Source: Myxococcus xanthus
GTDB lineage: Bacteria; Myxococcota; Myxococcia; Myxococcales; Myxococcaceae
NCBI RefSeq assembly: GCF_006402735.1
Contig: NZ_CP017174.1
Coordinates: 1,615,001 to 1,679,000 of the forward strand
DNA: 64,000 nt
Direction of reading: 5' to 3'
The notes below the pieces were generated by a model. The model was not told the DNA's origin, ran no database searches, and saw nothing but the letters and a program-made list of their open reading frames with translations. Positions 36,200 to 45,259 of the stretch are shown here, piece after piece; positions within the stretch are counted from its first letter, which is position 1, and every line of letters begins with the position of its first letter. Made by a program: the position numbers and the translations under genes.

Positions 36200-38377
36200 A
36201 TGAGTCGGCTCCGTCATCACCTCCAGGCCTTCCTCCGCGTGGAGCCGGGCCGCCCCGCGTATGGCGCGGGGTTGCGCGCCGCGCTCGCGGTGGGTGGCCC
36301 CATGGCCGTCGCGGCCCTGCTGCACCTTCCCGCGGCCACGTGGGTCGGTCTGGCCGCCCTCTTCGTTGCCCTGGTGGACCGGGGCGGCCCCTACCGGGAC
36401 CGCGCGCTCACCATGGGCGCCATGACGCTCCTGGGCTCCGTGGTGGGCCTGGCCGCGGCGCTGCACCTGCCCGCGTGGGCCGCCGTCATCGCCACGTTGT
36501 TCTGGGTGACGGCGTGTGGCTTCGCCCGCTCGTATGGGGACACGCCCGGGTTGATGGGCGTGGTGCTCGCCAACTACTTCGTGGTGTCGCTCGCGCTTCC
36601 CGCCAAGGACGTGGCTGACGCATTGCTGCGCTCCGGCCTGTTCCTGGTGGGCGGCGCGTGGGCCATGTTCCTCGCGCTGATGCTGTGGCCGCTGGTGCCC
36701 TACCGGCCCGCGCGCCTGGCCATCGCGCTGTGTTACGACGCGCTGGCGGACCACGCGGAAGAGGTGGGGCGCTGGCCGCTCGAAGGGGTGTCGTCCGCCG
36801 CCGCGGGTGTCCTGCCGGAGGCGCCCTGGCAGGCCCGCATGCGTCAGCTCATCGAACAGGCGCGCACCGTGCTGGCCTCCACGCGCATGGGCCGGGCGGG
36901 GGAGAGCGGCCGGGGCGAACACCTGCTGGTGTTGGCCGAAGGCGCGGATTCAATGATGGTGACGCTCATCGCGCTGACGGAGATGCTGGAGGTGGCGCCC
37001 GCCGCGCCCCGCTATCACGCGCTCCGAGCGGAGGTGCAGCGCGCGCTGGCGGAGCTGGCCGCGGACCTGCGCCGCGTCCGGTTGGCCTTGGAGAAGGGGA
37101 CGGAGGTGAGCGCCCAGCCGGTGTGGAACGCCGAGCGGGTGAAGCGGGCCCTGGAGGCGCTGGACAAGGCGGGCGACGTGCCGGAGCCGGTGCGCGCCGG
37201 CTATCAATACGTGCACACGCTGCTGGACCGCCTGCGGGACTATTCCCACGCGACGGTGGAGGTGGCGGCGCGGCTGGAGGGCCGCGCGCCCGTGCCGGAC
37301 GCCCTGGCGTTGCCCGCGCGGCGGGTGGAGGCGGCGCCGCGACAGGCCCTCCTGGAGCCGCTGCGGGAGAATCTCAACGTCCGCTCCGTCATCTTCCGTC
37401 ACGCGCTGCGGCTGGGCGTCGCGGCCGCGCTGGCCACCGCGCTCGTCGGGGCGCTGGGACTGAATCACGGCTACTGGGTCATCATCACCGTCACCGTCGT
37501 CCTGCAGCCCTACGCGGGCCTCACGTTCCAGCGGAGCCTGCAGCGCATCGCGGGCACGCTGCTGGGTGCGGCGCTGGCCGCGGGACTGGTGGCGTTGGTG
37601 AGGGAGCCGGCCATCATCCTGCTGGCCATCGGGGTGCTGTTCGCGGTGGCGATGAGCATCCAGCCGCTCAGCCTGTCCGCGTTCCAGGTGCTGCTGACGC
37701 CAGCCCTGGTGCTGCTGGCGGAGCTCCAGACAGGGGACTGGGAGCTGGCAGGGGTGCGCATCGTCAACACGTTGCTGGGGGGGCTGATTGCGCTGACGGT
37801 GACGCGGCTGTTGTGGCCCAGCCCGGAGCACCTGCGCCTGCCGGAGCAGGTGGCCTTCGCGTTGCGCGCGGACCGCGAATACCTGATGTCGGTGGCCGCC
37901 GCGCACTCGGACGCGGAGCCCGCGGTGCGCGAGGCCCGGCGGAAGATGGGCCTGGCACTGCTGGCGGCGGAGGCGTCCTTCCAGCGGCTGCTGAGTGAGT
38001 GGAGCGGACCCGCCAAGGACCTGGAGCCGGTGATGGCGCTGCTCGTCTACGCGCGGCGCTTCACGTCGGCGGTGACGACGCTGGCCGCCAGTCGCGCGGA
38101 CCCGGCGTCCCCTCGGGAACTCTCCGAGGTGGTGCGCTTCGCCGGGGGCGTGTTGGACGAACTGGCGGCGGCCATGGAGCAACAGCGCCGGCCCGCGCCC
38201 ATGCCCGCCACGGTTCCGGCGGGTGGGGCGGATGCGCTGTCGCGCGCGCACGTGGAGCGGCTCGTGCGACAGCTCACCGTGCTGCACCACGCGGCGGAGC
38301 GTGTCCCGGCGCTGCGGCTCAAGGAGGGCGTCAGGGCCGGTCGAGCGTCGTCACCAGGCGCCGCAGGTCCTCGTTGA
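36200..38377 (+). CDS. FUSC-family inner membrane efflux protein
   Basis: A 725-residue protein with two sets of about five or six transmembrane helices (about 25-165 and 400-540). A long helical cytoplasmic domain separates them and a second one follows. This duplicated layout is that of the FUSC/aromatic acid exporter (AaeB/YccS) family, which exports aromatic acids or similar anions. No AaeA-type membrane fusion partner is adjacent. The 3' end overlaps the convergent HEAT-repeat gene by 47 bases. Confidence 0.75.
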   Translation: MSRLRHHLQAFLRVEPGRPAYGAGLRAALAVGGPMAVAALLHLPAATWVGLAALFVALVDRGGPYRDRALTMGAMTLLGSVVGLAAALHLPAWAAVIATLFWVTACGFARSYGDTPGLMGVVLANYFVVSLALPAKDVADALLRSGLFLVGGAWAMFLALMLWPLVPYRPARLAIALCYDALADHAEEVGRWPLEGVSSAAAGVLPEAPWQARMRQLIEQARTVLASTRMGRAGESGRGEHLLVLAEGADSMMVTLIALTEMLEVAPAAPRYHALRAEVQRALAELAADLRRVRLALEKGTEVSAQPVWNAERVKRALEALDKAGDVPEPVRAGYQYVHTLLDRLRDYSHATVEVAARLEGRAPVPDALALPARRVEAAPRQALLEPLRENLNVRSVIFRHALRLGVAAALATALVGALGLNHGYWVIITVTVVLQPYAGLTFQRSLQRIAGTLLGAALAAGLVALVREPAIILLAIGVLFAVAMSIQPLSLSAFQVLLTPALVLLAELQTGDWELAGVRIVNTLLGGLIALTVTRLLWPSPEHLRLPEQVAFALRADREYLMSVAAAHSDAEPAVREARRKMGLALLAAEASFQRLLSEWSGPAKDLEPVMALLVYARRFTSAVTTLAASRADPASPRELSEVVRFAGGVLDELAAAMEQQRRPAPMPATVPAGGADALSRAHVERLVRQLTVLHHAAERVPALRLKEGVRAGRASSPGAAGPR

Positions 38378-39926
38378 CGCTGACGAGCCGGGTGTTGCCC
38401 TGTTCGTCCGCGAGCTGCTTTCGCATCGTGGGCAGGGAAGCCTCGCGCAGCTTCTTCGCGGCGTCCTGCGAGCCTTCCACCAGCCAGCCCACCGCGAGGA
38501 CGAGCGCGAGCCGGGCCTCGGTGTCGCGCTCCCCCAGCCGCGAGGCCAGCGCGCCCGCGTGCTCGGCCGCGCCCGAACGGCCGACCTCCAGCGCCGCGCG
38601 CTCCATCATCCGCGGCTCCGCCTTCTCCATGCGCTGCACCCAGCAGCCCGCGTTGCCCGCGCACGCCTGCGCGGCCTCCAGCAGCTTGGACTGGCCCGCA
38701 ATCTGGTCCGCGCGCCGCTTGCCCAGCGCGGCCGCGTCATCACAGCCTTCGTCCTCCGCCTGCTTGCAGTCCGCCGCCGTCCGCGCCGGCTCGGCCGCGG
38801 CAAGCTTCTGCAGCAAGGGCAGCTCGCGCGCGTCGCCCAGCATGGCGATGCCCTTCACCGCCGACTCACGCGCGTACCAGTCTCCGGTGCCCGCGGCCTT
38901 CTCCAGCGCGGGCAGCGCGTCGCGTCCGCCCAGGCGCACCAGGGCGCTCACGTAGGAATCCCTCACGGTGGCGTCCGTCTCCGACACGAGCCCGGCCAGC
39001 GGCTTCACCGCCTCCTGTGAGCGCATGCGCGCTAGCGCGTCCGCGGCCTGCATCCGCACCAGCGCCTGAATCTGCGGGTCCGTGTTGGTGAAGGCCAGCT
39101 GCTTCATCAGCGCGGCCACCGCCCGCTTCTCCCGCAGGTCGCCCAGCACCGTCGCCGCCTTCATCGCGTAGCTGGCGGGGTTGACGCCGTTCGACCGCGC
39201 CCACTTCAGCAGGTCCGCGTCCTGGCCCTCCAGCGCCTGCAGCAGCGCGTCCGCGGCGGGTGCGCCCAGCTGGTACAGCGCGAAGGAGCTCTCCACGTAG
39301 AAGGACTTGCCCTTGCGCTCCTTGGTCAGCATCCGCACCAGCGCGGGCGCCGCGCGGCCGTCACCGATGTCACCCAGGGCCTCAATGGCCTTCTTGTTGA
39401 GGAAGGGCTCCACGGTGTCGTCCGTGGCCAGGGTGATGAGCGGCTCCACCGCTTCCTTCGCCTTCATGTCGCCCAGCACCTGTACCGCCTCGATGCGCGT
39501 GTAGTTGTCCTTCGCGCGCAGCAGCGGCACCAGCGCGGGGATGGCGCGGCGGTCACCAATGGCCCCCAGCGTCGCGACAATGGCCTTGTTCGCCAGCTGC
39601 GCGGGCATGTCGCCCGCCGCCGGGTCCAGGGCCTTCGTCAGCGGCTCCACCGAAGAGGCATGCTTCAAGTCTCCCAACGCGCGGGCCAGCGCGGCGCGCA
39701 CCTCCGGCTTGCGCTCGGTGTCGAGCTGCCCGTGGAGCATGGGCAGGAAGCGCTCGTCCATCTTCCCGGACGAACGCATGGCCTCCACCATGCGGATGCG
39801 GTCCTCCGCTCTGCGGCTCTGCTGAATGCCTGACTCCCAGTACTCCGGGGTCGCTGGGTCCCCCTTGCACCCAGCCAACACCAGGAAAGAGAGCGCAATA
39901 CACAACGCGGTCAGAGAGCGGGTCAT
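38331..39926 (-). CDS. HEAT-repeat lipoprotein
   Basis: A 531-residue protein with a lipoprotein signal (FLVLAGC, Cys20). At least eight helical HEAT/PBS-type repeats follow from about 40 to 345, each with the pattern AVxALGDIGDxRAxPALVxLL. A cysteine-containing insert (ADCKQAEDEGCDD and ACAGNAGCW, about 385-440) comes next, then further helical repeats. HEAT arrays are protein-binding scaffolds. Membrane anchoring suggests an envelope complex, but no partner is evident. ATG at 39926 has GGAG five bases upstream. Confidence 0.75.
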   Translation of the reverse strand: MTRSLTALCIALSFLVLAGCKGDPATPEYWESGIQQSRRAEDRIRMVEAMRSSGKMDERFLPMLHGQLDTERKPEVRAALARALGDLKHASSVEPLTKALDPAAGDMPAQLANKAIVATLGAIGDRRAIPALVPLLRAKDNYTRIEAVQVLGDMKAKEAVEPLITLATDDTVEPFLNKKAIEALGDIGDGRAAPALVRMLTKERKGKSFYVESSFALYQLGAPAADALLQALEGQDADLLKWARSNGVNPASYAMKAATVLGDLREKRAVAALMKQLAFTNTDPQIQALVRMQAADALARMRSQEAVKPLAGLVSETDATVRDSYVSALVRLGGRDALPALEKAAGTGDWYARESAVKGIAMLGDARELPLLQKLAAAEPARTAADCKQAEDEGCDDAAALGKRRADQIAGQSKLLEAAQACAGNAGCWVQRMEKAEPRMMERAALEVGRSGAAEHAGALASRLGERDTEARLALVLAVGWLVEGSQDAAKKLREASLPTMRKQLADEQGNTRLVSVNEDLRRLVTTLDRP

Positions 39927-40029
39927 GCGGTCTCCATTGCGTCTGCGAGGTTGTCCTGTCTTCCGTGTAAACCTCACGCGAGGAAGGAAGCAAACCGCCC
40001 CCGGCACCTGGGGTACGCTGGTCAACGAC

Positions 40030-40611
40030 ATGTCCGATGGGAATCAAAAGACGGTGCGCCCGAGCCACGTCCGCCGGACGTACATCCTGGACCGGCCTTT
40101 CCAGCTCAAATACATCCTGCTGCTGGCGGGGATTGGTGCCGGCAGCATCCTCGTGTTCGGGCTGTTGGCGCACCGCGTCCACGTGTCGTCCACGGCCCTG
40201 GGGCTGGACGGCGGGCAGACGCTGCTGTGGTTGACGGCGGTGGGCGCGCTGGGCACGGCGGTGGCGATGGGCCTCTTTGGCCTCGTCTTCACCCACCGGG
40301 TGGCGGGCCCCGTCCACGTCATGAGCCTGTACGTGGCGTCGCTGGCGGCCGGCCGCTATCCCCGGATGCGACCGCTGCGGCGCGGGGACGAGCTCAAGCA
40401 ATTCTTCGACCGCTTCACCGAAGCGGTGACGCGCATCCGGGAGCGTGAGGCGGATGAGGCCTACGCGCTGGAGACCGTGCTGGAGGCCCTGCGGCCGGTG
40501 GCCACCACGCCCGAGGCACTGGAGGCGCTGGGCACCCTGAGCGCCCTGCACACGCGCAAACGTCAGGCGGTGGACACTCCCACCGGGAGCACCTTCAAGT
40601 CCGTGGCCTGA
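40030..40611 (+). CDS. Two-helix membrane protein with HAMP-like domain
   Basis: A 193-residue protein with a short basic N-terminus, two transmembrane helices (about 27-48 and 63-85), and a cytoplasmic HAMP-like linker (THRVAGPVHVMSLYVASLAAG) with a coiled-coil. It ends without any kinase or methyl-accepting domain. It resembles the input half of a signalling protein without its output. It is divergent from the HEAT lipoprotein and 29 bases upstream of fmt, so may be co-transcribed with it. No strong ribosome-binding site is visible before the ATG. Confidence 0.6.
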   Translation: MSDGNQKTVRPSHVRRTYILDRPFQLKYILLLAGIGAGSILVFGLLAHRVHVSSTALGLDGGQTLLWLTAVGALGTAVAMGLFGLVFTHRVAGPVHVMSLYVASLAAGRYPRMRPLRRGDELKQFFDRFTEAVTRIREREADEAYALETVLEALRPVATTPEALEALGTLSALHTRKRQAVDTPTGSTFKSVA

Positions 40612-40640
40612 GTCGCCCGGCGCAGGAGAAGCGCAACACC

Positions 40641-41579
40641 ATGAGCAGACCCCGCATCGTTTTCATGGGCACCCCCGAGTTCGCGGTGTCCTCACTGGCC
40701 GCCTGCTTCGAACTGGGAGACGTGGTGGCTGTCGTCACCCAGCCCGACAAGCCGAAGGGCCGCGGCAACACGGTGACGGCGCCGCCGGTGAAGGAGCTGG
40801 CCCTGTCGCGCGGCGTGCCCGTGCTCCAGCCCACCAAGCTGCGCACGCCGCCCTTCGCGGAGGAGCTGCGCCAGTACGCGCCCGACATCTGCGTGGTGAC
40901 GGCCTATGGCCGCATCCTCCCCAAGGATTTGCTGGAGCTGCCCACCCACGGCTGCGTCAACGTGCACGGCTCGCTGTTGCCGCGCTTCCGGGGCGCCGCG
41001 CCCATCCAGTGGGCCATTGCCCACGGCGACACGGAGACGGGGGTGTCGCTGATGGTGATGGATGAAGGATTGGACACCGGTCCGGTGTTGGCGATGAAGC
41101 GCATGGCCATTGCCCCGGACGAGACGAGCGCCTCGCTGTACCCGAAGCTGGCCGCGCTGGGCGGCGAGGTGCTGCGCGAGTTCCTGCCGGCCTACCTGAG
41201 CGGGGAGCTGAAGCCGGTGCCGCAGCCTTCCGAGGGCATGGTGCTGGCCCCCATCATCGAGAAGGACCAGGGCCGGTTGGATTTCACGAAGCCCGCCATT
41301 GAGCTGGAGCGGCGCCTGCGGGCCTTCACGCCGTGGCCCGGGGCCTTCACCACGCTGGGCGGAAAGCTGCTGAAGGTCCACCGCGCGCAGGCCAGTGGTG
41401 GTAGTGGGGCTCCCGGCACGGTGCTGGCGTCCGGTCCGGACGGCATCGAGGTGGCATGCGGCGAAGGCTCGCTGGTGCTGCTGGACCTCCAGCCGGAAGG
41501 CAAGCGGGTGATGCGCGCCGCGGACTTCCTGCAGGGGCACAAGCTGGCGCCGGGCAGCCAGCCCTTCGTCGCGGGCTGA
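40641..41579 (+). CDS. fmt: Methionyl-tRNA formyltransferase
   Basis: A 312-residue enzyme with the formyltransferase signature HGSLLPRFRGAAPI (about 110-123), the catalytic Asn/His/Asp positions of the family, and the C-terminal OB-like tRNA-binding domain. It formylates initiator Met-tRNA using 10-formyl-tetrahydrofolate. Here fmt and rsmB sit together, as in the common def-fmt-rsmB arrangement. def is absent and a dehydroquinase-like gene is inserted between the two. Confidence 0.95.
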   Translation: MSRPRIVFMGTPEFAVSSLAACFELGDVVAVVTQPDKPKGRGNTVTAPPVKELALSRGVPVLQPTKLRTPPFAEELRQYAPDICVVTAYGRILPKDLLELPTHGCVNVHGSLLPRFRGAAPIQWAIAHGDTETGVSLMVMDEGLDTGPVLAMKRMAIAPDETSASLYPKLAALGGEVLREFLPAYLSGELKPVPQPSEGMVLAPIIEKDQGRLDFTKPAIELERRLRAFTPWPGAFTTLGGKLLKVHRAQASGGSGAPGTVLASGPDGIEVACGEGSLVLLDLQPEGKRVMRAADFLQGHKLAPGSQPFVAG

Positions 41580-41593
41580 CGGGAGAACGGGTG

Positions 41594-42523
41594 ATGGTCA
41601 TGAGATTGCTGGTACTGCACGGACCCAACCTGAACCTGCTGGGCGTGCGGGATGGCTCGTCCGGGGGGCGGCTGGAGGACCTGGACGCGGCGCTGCACGC
41701 GCGGGCGGAGGAGCTGGGGCAGGAGCTGACGGTAGTGCAGTCCAACCACGAAGGCGACCTGCTGGACACGCTCGGCGCGGAGCTGGAGGAGCTGGACGGC
41801 ATCATCATCAACCCGGCCGGGCTGTTCGGCTCCTACTGCCTCAAGGAGGGGCTGGAGGCCGCCGGGCTGCCCGCCATCGAGGTGCTGCTCAAGCCCCCGG
41901 CCCGCGAATCCGTGGTGGGGGAGGCCTGCGTGCTCCAGATTCACGGAGGGCCCGGCTTCGAGCCCTACCTGCAGGCCCTGGAGACCTTCGGCAGCGGCGT
42001 CTTCACGACGGAGAAGCCGGAGTCGAAGAATGCCCTGGGGAAGAAGAAGGGGAGCAGCCCCAAGGGCGCGAAGGTCACCCCCATCACCGTGCTCAAGCGC
42101 GCCGCGCGCAAGGAGGGCTCGTCGGAGACGGCCAGGTCCCTGGCCCGCGCGGTGAAGACGGCGGGGCCCACGAAGACGCTGGGCCGCAAGCTGGCGCCCG
42201 TGGAGGACCTGCGCGCGGCCCGTCAGGCGAAGACGCTGGGGCGCGGCGGCGGCAAGGGGCTCACTCCCGCGGCGGACCTGCTCACGCGCGCGCTGGTGCG
42301 CCAGAAGATTTCAGACCGGCTTTCCGGAAGGCTTTCCGCCGCCGAGCTGGCCGCCTGGGCGCGTTCCCAGTATCAGGCGGTGCAGCGTGGCGCTCCGGCG
42401 GAGAATGGCCACCGTGAGCTGCTGGAGGAGAGCCTCCAGCGCCTCACCCTCTCCAACCTGCCCGCGACGCGGCTCTCGGATGAGCAGCTCGTGGACCTCT
42501 TGACCCGGCTCGACGAAGGATGA
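41594..42523 (+). CDS. Degenerate type II dehydroquinase-like protein with unique C-terminal region
   Basis: A 309-residue protein. Residues 1-135 follow the type II 3-dehydroquinate dehydratase (AroQ) fold (HGPNLNLLGVR, QSNHEGDLLD, IINP, EVLLKPPARES). The catalytic tyrosine after the GxR loop is replaced (DGSSGG, 20-25), the catalytic histidine of NPGAYTH is absent (NPAGLFG, 73-79), and the HLSN binding strand reads LLKP. I therefore predict no dehydratase activity. Residues 140-309 are basic, low-complexity, then helical, and match nothing I know. ATG at 41594 has GGGAG eight bases upstream. The stop overlaps the rsmB start (ATGA), so both are translationally coupled. A role around translation or rRNA is an inference from context. 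Confidence 0.7.
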   Translation: MVMRLLVLHGPNLNLLGVRDGSSGGRLEDLDAALHARAEELGQELTVVQSNHEGDLLDTLGAELEELDGIIINPAGLFGSYCLKEGLEAAGLPAIEVLLKPPARESVVGEACVLQIHGGPGFEPYLQALETFGSGVFTTEKPESKNALGKKKGSSPKGAKVTPITVLKRAARKEGSSETARSLARAVKTAGPTKTLGRKLAPVEDLRAARQAKTLGRGGGKGLTPAADLLTRALVRQKISDRLSGRLSAAELAAWARSQYQAVQRGAPAENGHRELLEESLQRLTLSNLPATRLSDEQLVDLLTRLDEG

Positions 42524-43836
42524 ACGCCCGCGCACTCGCCATCCAGGTCCTCGCGCGTGTCCGCGCGACGGATGCCTACCTCAACGTCGTGTTGGACACG
42601 CAGCTGTCCGAGTCGCCGCCGAAGGACCCGCGCGACGCGGCGCTCGTCACCGAGCTGACCTACGGCGCCACCCGGCGGCAGCTCGCGCTGGACTACGCGA
42701 TTACCCGCTTCGCCGACCGCAAGCTGGACGCGCTGGAGGACAAGGTGCTGGCGGCCCTCCGCATCGGCGCCTACCAGATATTCCACACCCGTGTGCCCGC
42801 GCGCGCCGCGGTGGCGGAGACGGTGCAGGCCCTGAAGGAAGTAGGGCTGACGCGCGCGGCGGGCTTCACCAACGCCATCCTCCGCAAGCTGGCGGCCCTG
42901 CCCGCGCCGCCGCTGCCGTCCGCGTCCGACGTGGCGCTGCACCTGTCGGTGCGGGAGAGCCATCCCCAGTGGCTGGTGGAGCGTTGGCTGCGCCAGTTCG
43001 GCCGCGAGCGCGCCGAAGCCATGTTGGTGGCCGACAACCAGGCGCCCGCGGTGGTGGTGCGCGCCAACACCGCGAAGGTGACGCGCGACGCGCTGCTCGC
43101 CCAGCTCCAGGAGATGGGCGTGGACGCGAAGGCGACCACCGTGTCGCCGGTGGGCATCACGCTGCCGTCCGTGGGCCGCGTGGAGGACGTGTACGGCTAC
43201 GCGGAGGGCCTGTGGCAGGTGCAGGACGAGGCCGCGCAGCTCGTGGGCGTCTACGGGGCGATTCCGGAGACGGCGCGCGTGCTGGACGCGTGCGCCGCGC
43301 CGGGCGGCAAGTCCTGCCACCAGGCGCAGTCACATGACGTGGTGGCGGTGGACCTCCACGCGCACAAGCTGCGCAAGATTGACGCGGAGGCCCGGCGCCT
43401 GGGCCTGCAGCCGCGCCTGAAGGCCTACGCGCACGACGCCGCGGAGCCCTTCCCGGAGGAGTGGGGAGAGTTCCACGCGTTCCTGGTGGATGCGCCGTGT
43501 TCGGGGCTGGGCACGCTGCGCCGCCACCCGGAGCTGCGCTACCGCCGCAAGGAGGAGGACATCTCCCGGCTGGCCACGCTCCAGCGGCGCATCCTGGAGA
43601 ACTGCCAGGAGGCGGTGCCGCCCGGGGGCCTGCTGGTGTACGCGGTGTGCACCATGGAGCCGCAGGAGGGGCAGGACCAGGTGGAGATGTTCCTGCGCAG
43701 CCACCCGGAGTGGACGGCCGAGCCGCCCGTGCTGCCCGGCCTCAAGCTGCCGTTGTCCCAGGCGTACCTGCGCACGCTCCCGGGACCGGAGGGCTTCGAC
43801 GGGTTCTTCGCCGCGCGCCTCCGGAAGCTCTACTGA
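42520..43836 (+). CDS. rsmB: 16S rRNA (cytosine-967-C5)-methyltransferase
   Basis: A 438-residue enzyme with an N-terminal NusB-like RNA-binding domain (about 1-135) and a SAM-dependent methyltransferase domain. Motifs are CAAPGGK near 257, the catalytic PCSG near 326, and the second cysteine in YAVCTM. This layout is RsmB/Sun, which makes m5C967 in 16S rRNA. It is coupled by ATGA overlap to the dehydroquinase-like gene and ends three bases before the convergent LysR gene. Confidence 0.93.
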   Translation: MNARALAIQVLARVRATDAYLNVVLDTQLSESPPKDPRDAALVTELTYGATRRQLALDYAITRFADRKLDALEDKVLAALRIGAYQIFHTRVPARAAVAETVQALKEVGLTRAAGFTNAILRKLAALPAPPLPSASDVALHLSVRESHPQWLVERWLRQFGRERAEAMLVADNQAPAVVVRANTAKVTRDALLAQLQEMGVDAKATTVSPVGITLPSVGRVEDVYGYAEGLWQVQDEAAQLVGVYGAIPETARVLDACAAPGGKSCHQAQSHDVVAVDLHAHKLRKIDAEARRLGLQPRLKAYAHDAAEPFPEEWGEFHAFLVDAPCSGLGTLRRHPELRYRRKEEDISRLATLQRRILENCQEAVPPGGLLVYAVCTMEPQEGQDQVEMFLRSHPEWTAEPPVLPGLKLPLSQAYLRTLPGPEGFDGFFAARLRKLY

Positions 43837-43839
43837 CGC

Positions 43840-44745
43840 TCAGGCGTCGTCGGAGGACGGCAGGTTGGCGGCGGCCTTGAACGCCTCCAACACCGCGGCG
43901 GACGCGCGGTCCAGGTACTTGCCCTTGCGGATGAGCAGGCCAATGGGGCGCGACACCGGCCCCTCCGCGAAGGGCTTGGCCACCAGGGAGCCACCCTTCA
44001 CCTCGCCCTGTGCCGTAGACAAGGGGAGGATGGCCACGCCCAGGCCCATCTCCACCGCCCGCTTGATGGTCTCCACGTTGTCCATCTCCATCACCGGGGT
44101 GATGTCGATGCTCTTCTCGCGGAAGAGCCGGTCCAGCGCCTTGCGCGTGGGCGCCTCGCGGTCGAACGCGATGAAGGGCACGCCCGACAGCGCGGTGAGG
44201 CTCACCTTCTGCTTCGTGGCGAAGGGGTGGCCGGGGGCACAGACGACCGACAGCTTGTCGTCGCGGAAGGGGAGGATGTCCACGCCCGCGCGGGGCTGCG
44301 GATAGGCGACGATGCCAATCTCCGCCGCGCCCAGAATCACGTCGTCGTACACCTGGTCGTTGCGCCGGTAGTTCAGGCGCATGTTCACCTTGGGGTGCGA
44401 CTTGAGCAGCTGCTTCTGCACCGAGTTCAGCTCGTGCAGCCCCACCGAGTAGATGGTGGAGACCGTGGTGGTGCCCGCCACCTCGGTGGCCTGCTCACGA
44501 ATCTCCTGCTCCACTTCGGAGAAGCGGGCGAGGATCTCCTTGCACCCACGGAACAGCCGCTCCCCGGCCGGCGTCGGCGTCACCTGGCGCGCGCTGCGCG
44601 ACAGCAGCTTCTGCTCGTACCGGTTCTCCAGCGCGCGAATTTGCTGGCTCACCGCGGATTGCGTGACGTGGTTGAGCTGCGCGGCGCGGGAGAATGAGCC
44701 AGTCTCGACCACGTCGCAGAACATCTTCAAGGATTCGAGCTGCAT
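43840..44745 (-). CDS. LysR-family transcriptional regulator
   Basis: A 301-residue regulator with an N-terminal winged helix-turn-helix (about 1-60, AAQLNHVTQSAVSQQIRALE) and a periplasmic-binding-like co-inducer domain (about 90-290). ATG at 44745 has AGGAG eight bases upstream. An ATTA-N9-TAAT box 30 bases before the start suggests autoregulation. LysR regulators usually control a divergent neighbour. Here the upstream gene is the small membrane protein on the same strand, so the target is unclear. Confidence 0.88.
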   Translation of the reverse strand: MQLESLKMFCDVVETGSFSRAAQLNHVTQSAVSQQIRALENRYEQKLLSRSARQVTPTPAGERLFRGCKEILARFSEVEQEIREQATEVAGTTTVSTIYSVGLHELNSVQKQLLKSHPKVNMRLNYRRNDQVYDDVILGAAEIGIVAYPQPRAGVDILPFRDDKLSVVCAPGHPFATKQKVSLTALSGVPFIAFDREAPTRKALDRLFREKSIDITPVMEMDNVETIKRAVEMGLGVAILPLSTAQGEVKGGSLVAKPFAEGPVSRPIGLLIRKGKYLDRASAAVLEAFKAAANLPSSDDA

Positions 44746-44774
44746 AAGGTCATCTCCTACCCTCAAATCCAATG

Positions 44775-44791
44775 ATTAGGCCAGAGATAAT
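44775..44791. promoter_or_regulatory. Probable LysR-type binding box
   Basis: ATTAGGCCAGAGATAAT is a palindromic ATTA-N9-TAAT containing the LysR T-N11-A core. It is AT-rich in a GC-rich region and lies just upstream of the regulator's own start codon, a standard autoregulation position. Confidence 0.55.
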
Positions 44792-44881
44792 TAGAATGCC
44801 TTTCCTTGGCCGCCAAACTACCTAACTCGCCAGGGCGGCCTCCGGCCGCTCATCGGACGACAGGAGGATTGCGGACGGGGC

Positions 44882-45190
44882 TCAGGACGGCTCAGGCCCC
44901 TCGGGTGGGGCCGGAGGGCGCGGGCGGAACAGGACGAAGAGGGAGGCGGCGAGCGCGGTGAGGGCGCCCCCGGCGAGCAGCTGGGTGCGACCGACCTCCC
45001 GAGTGGCGTCCGTCAGCAGCTGGCATTCGGGGCCGGTGAGGCCATCGCAGCTCAGGGCGGCGAAGCTGTTGCTCAGGCCCACGGCGAGCAGGCCCAGGCC
45101 GCCCAGGAAGAAGCCGCCCAACAGGCCCGTCGCCGCAGAGCGGCCCAGGGACGGCCGCTGGGGTGAAGAGGGCTCCGGAGAGGAGGGCAT
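44882..45190 (-). CDS. Small two-helix membrane protein, unknown
   Basis: A 102-residue protein with a proline/serine-rich N-terminus, two transmembrane helices (about 19-45 and 70-88), and a cysteine pair in the loop between them (SCDGLTGPECQ). The C-terminus is proline-rich. I do not recognise the family. ATG at 45190 is near the divergent glycosyltransferase start (70 bases). Confidence 0.55.
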   Translation of the reverse strand: MPSSPEPSSPQRPSLGRSAATGLLGGFFLGGLGLLAVGLSNSFAALSCDGLTGPECQLLTDATREVGRTQLLAGGALTALAASLFVLFRPRPPAPPEGPEPS

Positions 45191-45259
45191 GCGGGCAGCT
45201 ATAGCCGCGAGGGTGGGGCGGGCTCAACGGGAGCGTGGCGGGCGCGTATGCTGCCGGGC

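Noticed and set aside
41594..42000. Calling the gene aroQ as a functional 3-dehydroquinate dehydratase
   Set aside because: The catalytic tyrosine and histidine and the HLSN binding motif are missing, and the protein has a long extra domain.
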